NCBI GenBank assembly: GCA_003135255.1
Contig: PLAX01000133.1
Span: 1-22,120 of the forward strand
Reading direction: 5' to 3'
Length of the DNA: 22,120 nt
Source: Candidatus Dormiibacterota bacterium
GTDB lineage: Bacteria > Chloroflexota > Dormibacteria > Aeolococcales > Aeolococcaceae
The notes under the pieces were generated by a model that worked only from the letters and a program-made list of their open reading frames with translations, made no database searches and had not been told where the DNA came from. Shown one piece after another: positions 21,170 through 22,120 of the stretch. Every line of letters starts with the position of its first letter. Positions within the stretch are counted from its first letter, which is position 1. The position numbers and the translations under genes were made by a program.

Positions 21170-22063
21170 TTATTGGGAAGCGGCCATCGGGGCCGGCTCC
21201 TGCTGAGCGTACTCGGCTTCGAACTCGGCCGGCGGGCGCATGCCGAGCTCGGTGTGAAGCCGTCGGTGGTTGAACCAGTCGACGTACTCGAGCGTGGCGA
21301 ACTCCACGTCGTCGAGCCCGGTCCAGGGGCCGTCATTGCGGATCAGCTCAGCCTTGTAGAGACCGTTGAACGACTCGGCCAGGGCGTTGTCGTAGGAGTC
21401 GCCCCGGGATCCCACCGAGGTCACCGCGCCGGCGTCGGCGAGGCGCTCGGTGTAGCGAATAGCCAGATATTGGACGCCGCGATCCGAATGGTGAATCAGG
21501 GCCCCGAGGTCCTCGCCGCGCCGTGCCCAGATGGCCATCTCCAGGGCGTCCAGGGCCAGGTCGGCACGCAGCGAGCGGGAGGCTTGCCAGCCCACCACCC
21601 GCCGCGAGAAGACGTCCACGATGAAGGCCACGAAGACCCAGCCGGAGTGGGTCTTGACGTAGGTCAGATCGGCCACCCACAGGCGGTTTGGTGCCGACGC
21701 TCGGAACTGCCGTTCCACCAGGTCGGCCGGCCGCTGGCTCTCCACGTCCGCCACGGTGGTTCGGACCGTCTTGCCACGGACCACCCCACGGATTCCCAGC
21801 TCGCGCATCAGCCGTTCCACGGTGCAGCGTGCCACGGGGTGGCCTTCCCGGCGGAGCTGGGCCCACACCTTGTCAGCTCCGTACACGCGTCGGTTGTCGG
21901 TCCAGACCCGGGTGATCTCGGGCTTGAGCTGCTCGTCTCGCAGCTGACGCGCCGACGGTGGCCGCGTGGTCGCCGCGTAATACGTCGCGGGGGCGAACTG
22001 CAGCACGCGGCAGATCGGCTCGACTCCCCAGCGCTCACGGTGGGTCCGGATGTACTGGGTCAT
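21170..22063 (-). CDS. IS3-family transposase OrfB (DDE integrase core)
   Basis: This 297-residue protein has an N-terminal HTH_21-like segment (VYGADKVWAQLRREGHPVARCTVERLM) and an rve integrase core with the catalytic triad in LWVADLTYV (D), IHHSDRGVQY (D) and NALAESFNGLYKAEL (E), ending in the usual DWFNHRRLHTELGMRPPAEFE. Length and motifs are complete. In IS3 elements OrfB is normally made as an OrfAB fusion by programmed -1 frameshifting. ATG 22063 overlaps the orfA stop (ATGA). Of all the mobile-element genes in the window, it is the only one that looks functional. Confidence 0.95.
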   Translation of the reverse strand: MTQYIRTHRERWGVEPICRVLQFAPATYYAATTRPPSARQLRDEQLKPEITRVWTDNRRVYGADKVWAQLRREGHPVARCTVERLMRELGIRGVVRGKTVRTTVADVESQRPADLVERQFRASAPNRLWVADLTYVKTHSGWVFVAFIVDVFSRRVVGWQASRSLRADLALDALEMAIWARRGEDLGALIHHSDRGVQYLAIRYTERLADAGAVTSVGSRGDSYDNALAESFNGLYKAELIRNDGPWTGLDDVEFATLEYVDWFNHRRLHTELGMRPPAEFEAEYAQQEPAPMAASQ

Positions 22064-22120
22064 CTCGGGTGTCGGCCGTCGAGCTCGGCCCCGAAGAAAG
22101 CTGCGGCGCTCTTGAGGATT
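22060..22120 (-). CDS. IS3-family OrfA, C-terminal end (partial)
   Basis: The minus-strand peptide ILKSAAAFFGAELDGRHPR, ending at TGA 22062-22060, is the typical tail of IS3 OrfA (usually EILK.A.AFFA.ELD). OrfA supplies the DNA-binding helix-turn-helix and leucine zipper. The rest is outside the window. Confidence 0.85.
   Translation of the reverse strand, partial: ILKSAAAFFGAELDGRHPR

Larger units (their letters stand above)
21139..22120 (-). mobile_element. IS3-family insertion sequence, continuing past the window
   Basis: The right end is marked by TGAACCGCCCCGGGTTTC at 21139, an IS3-type terminal inverted repeat starting with TG. Inside are orfB (21170-22063) and the end of orfA (from 22060). 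The left end lies beyond the window. Just outside, 21040-21138 holds a short piece that may be the end of yet another element. Confidence 0.8.

Overview
The window is high-GC bacterial DNA. The taxonomic hints are a heliorhodopsin gene, a tandem-domain ThyX-family protein, several start codons lying 6-12 bases after a -10 box (leaderless-type genes), and a DPP4-type S9 peptidase. Together these suggest a monoderm-like soil or freshwater lineage such as Chloroflexota (including Dormibacterota-like groups) or Actinomycetota. This placement is inference; no rRNA or marker phylogeny is available here.

Layout. (1) 1-2472 is a core-like block: the tail of an unknown gene, a 538-residue ThyX-family protein, an A-type Fe-S carrier, and an intact tRNA-Gly(TCC) gene with encoded CCA. 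(2) 2473-17581 is the main interest. The 3' half of that tRNA-Gly (anticodon loop to acceptor end, about 44 nt) recurs seven more times, always in the tRNA's orientation, and cuts the region into seven cassettes of about 0.7-4.4 kb. Four or five of the downstream copies are also preceded by the same 65-66 nt arm at fixed spacing, with a small palindrome in it. No integrase gene is visible in any cassette. (3) 17582-19700 holds a small alpha/beta-barrel-like protein gene, an unexplained stretch, and a visibly more AT-rich lipoprotein gene that abuts a transposase scrap. (4) 19566-22120 is a pile of insertion sequences: an IS481-like tail, an IS6-family pseudogene, an IS3-family remnant and an apparently intact IS3-family element running off the right edge.

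Cassette contents in order: (a) MarR regulator, isoprenylcysteine methyltransferase-like enzyme and DUF998 membrane protein (minus-strand operon); (b) VapBC toxin-antitoxin pair; (c) small two-helix membrane protein; (d) DUF4287 protein, two head-to-head gene scraps, an SDR oxidoreductase, a serine-hydrolase pseudogene and a heliorhodopsin; (e) succinate-semialdehyde dehydrogenase-like ALDH; (f) AbrB antitoxin, PIN toxin and a GNAT acetyltransferase; (g) S9 dipeptidyl-peptidase-like enzyme and a C_GCAxxG_C_C redox protein. Most cassettes are self-contained transcription units with their own promoter next to a tRNA fragment, and two carry toxin-antitoxin pairs. The simplest reading is repeated site-specific integration into tRNA-Gly by one family of small elements mobilised in trans. 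The result is formally similar to an integron cassette array but uses a tRNA 3' half as the recombination site.
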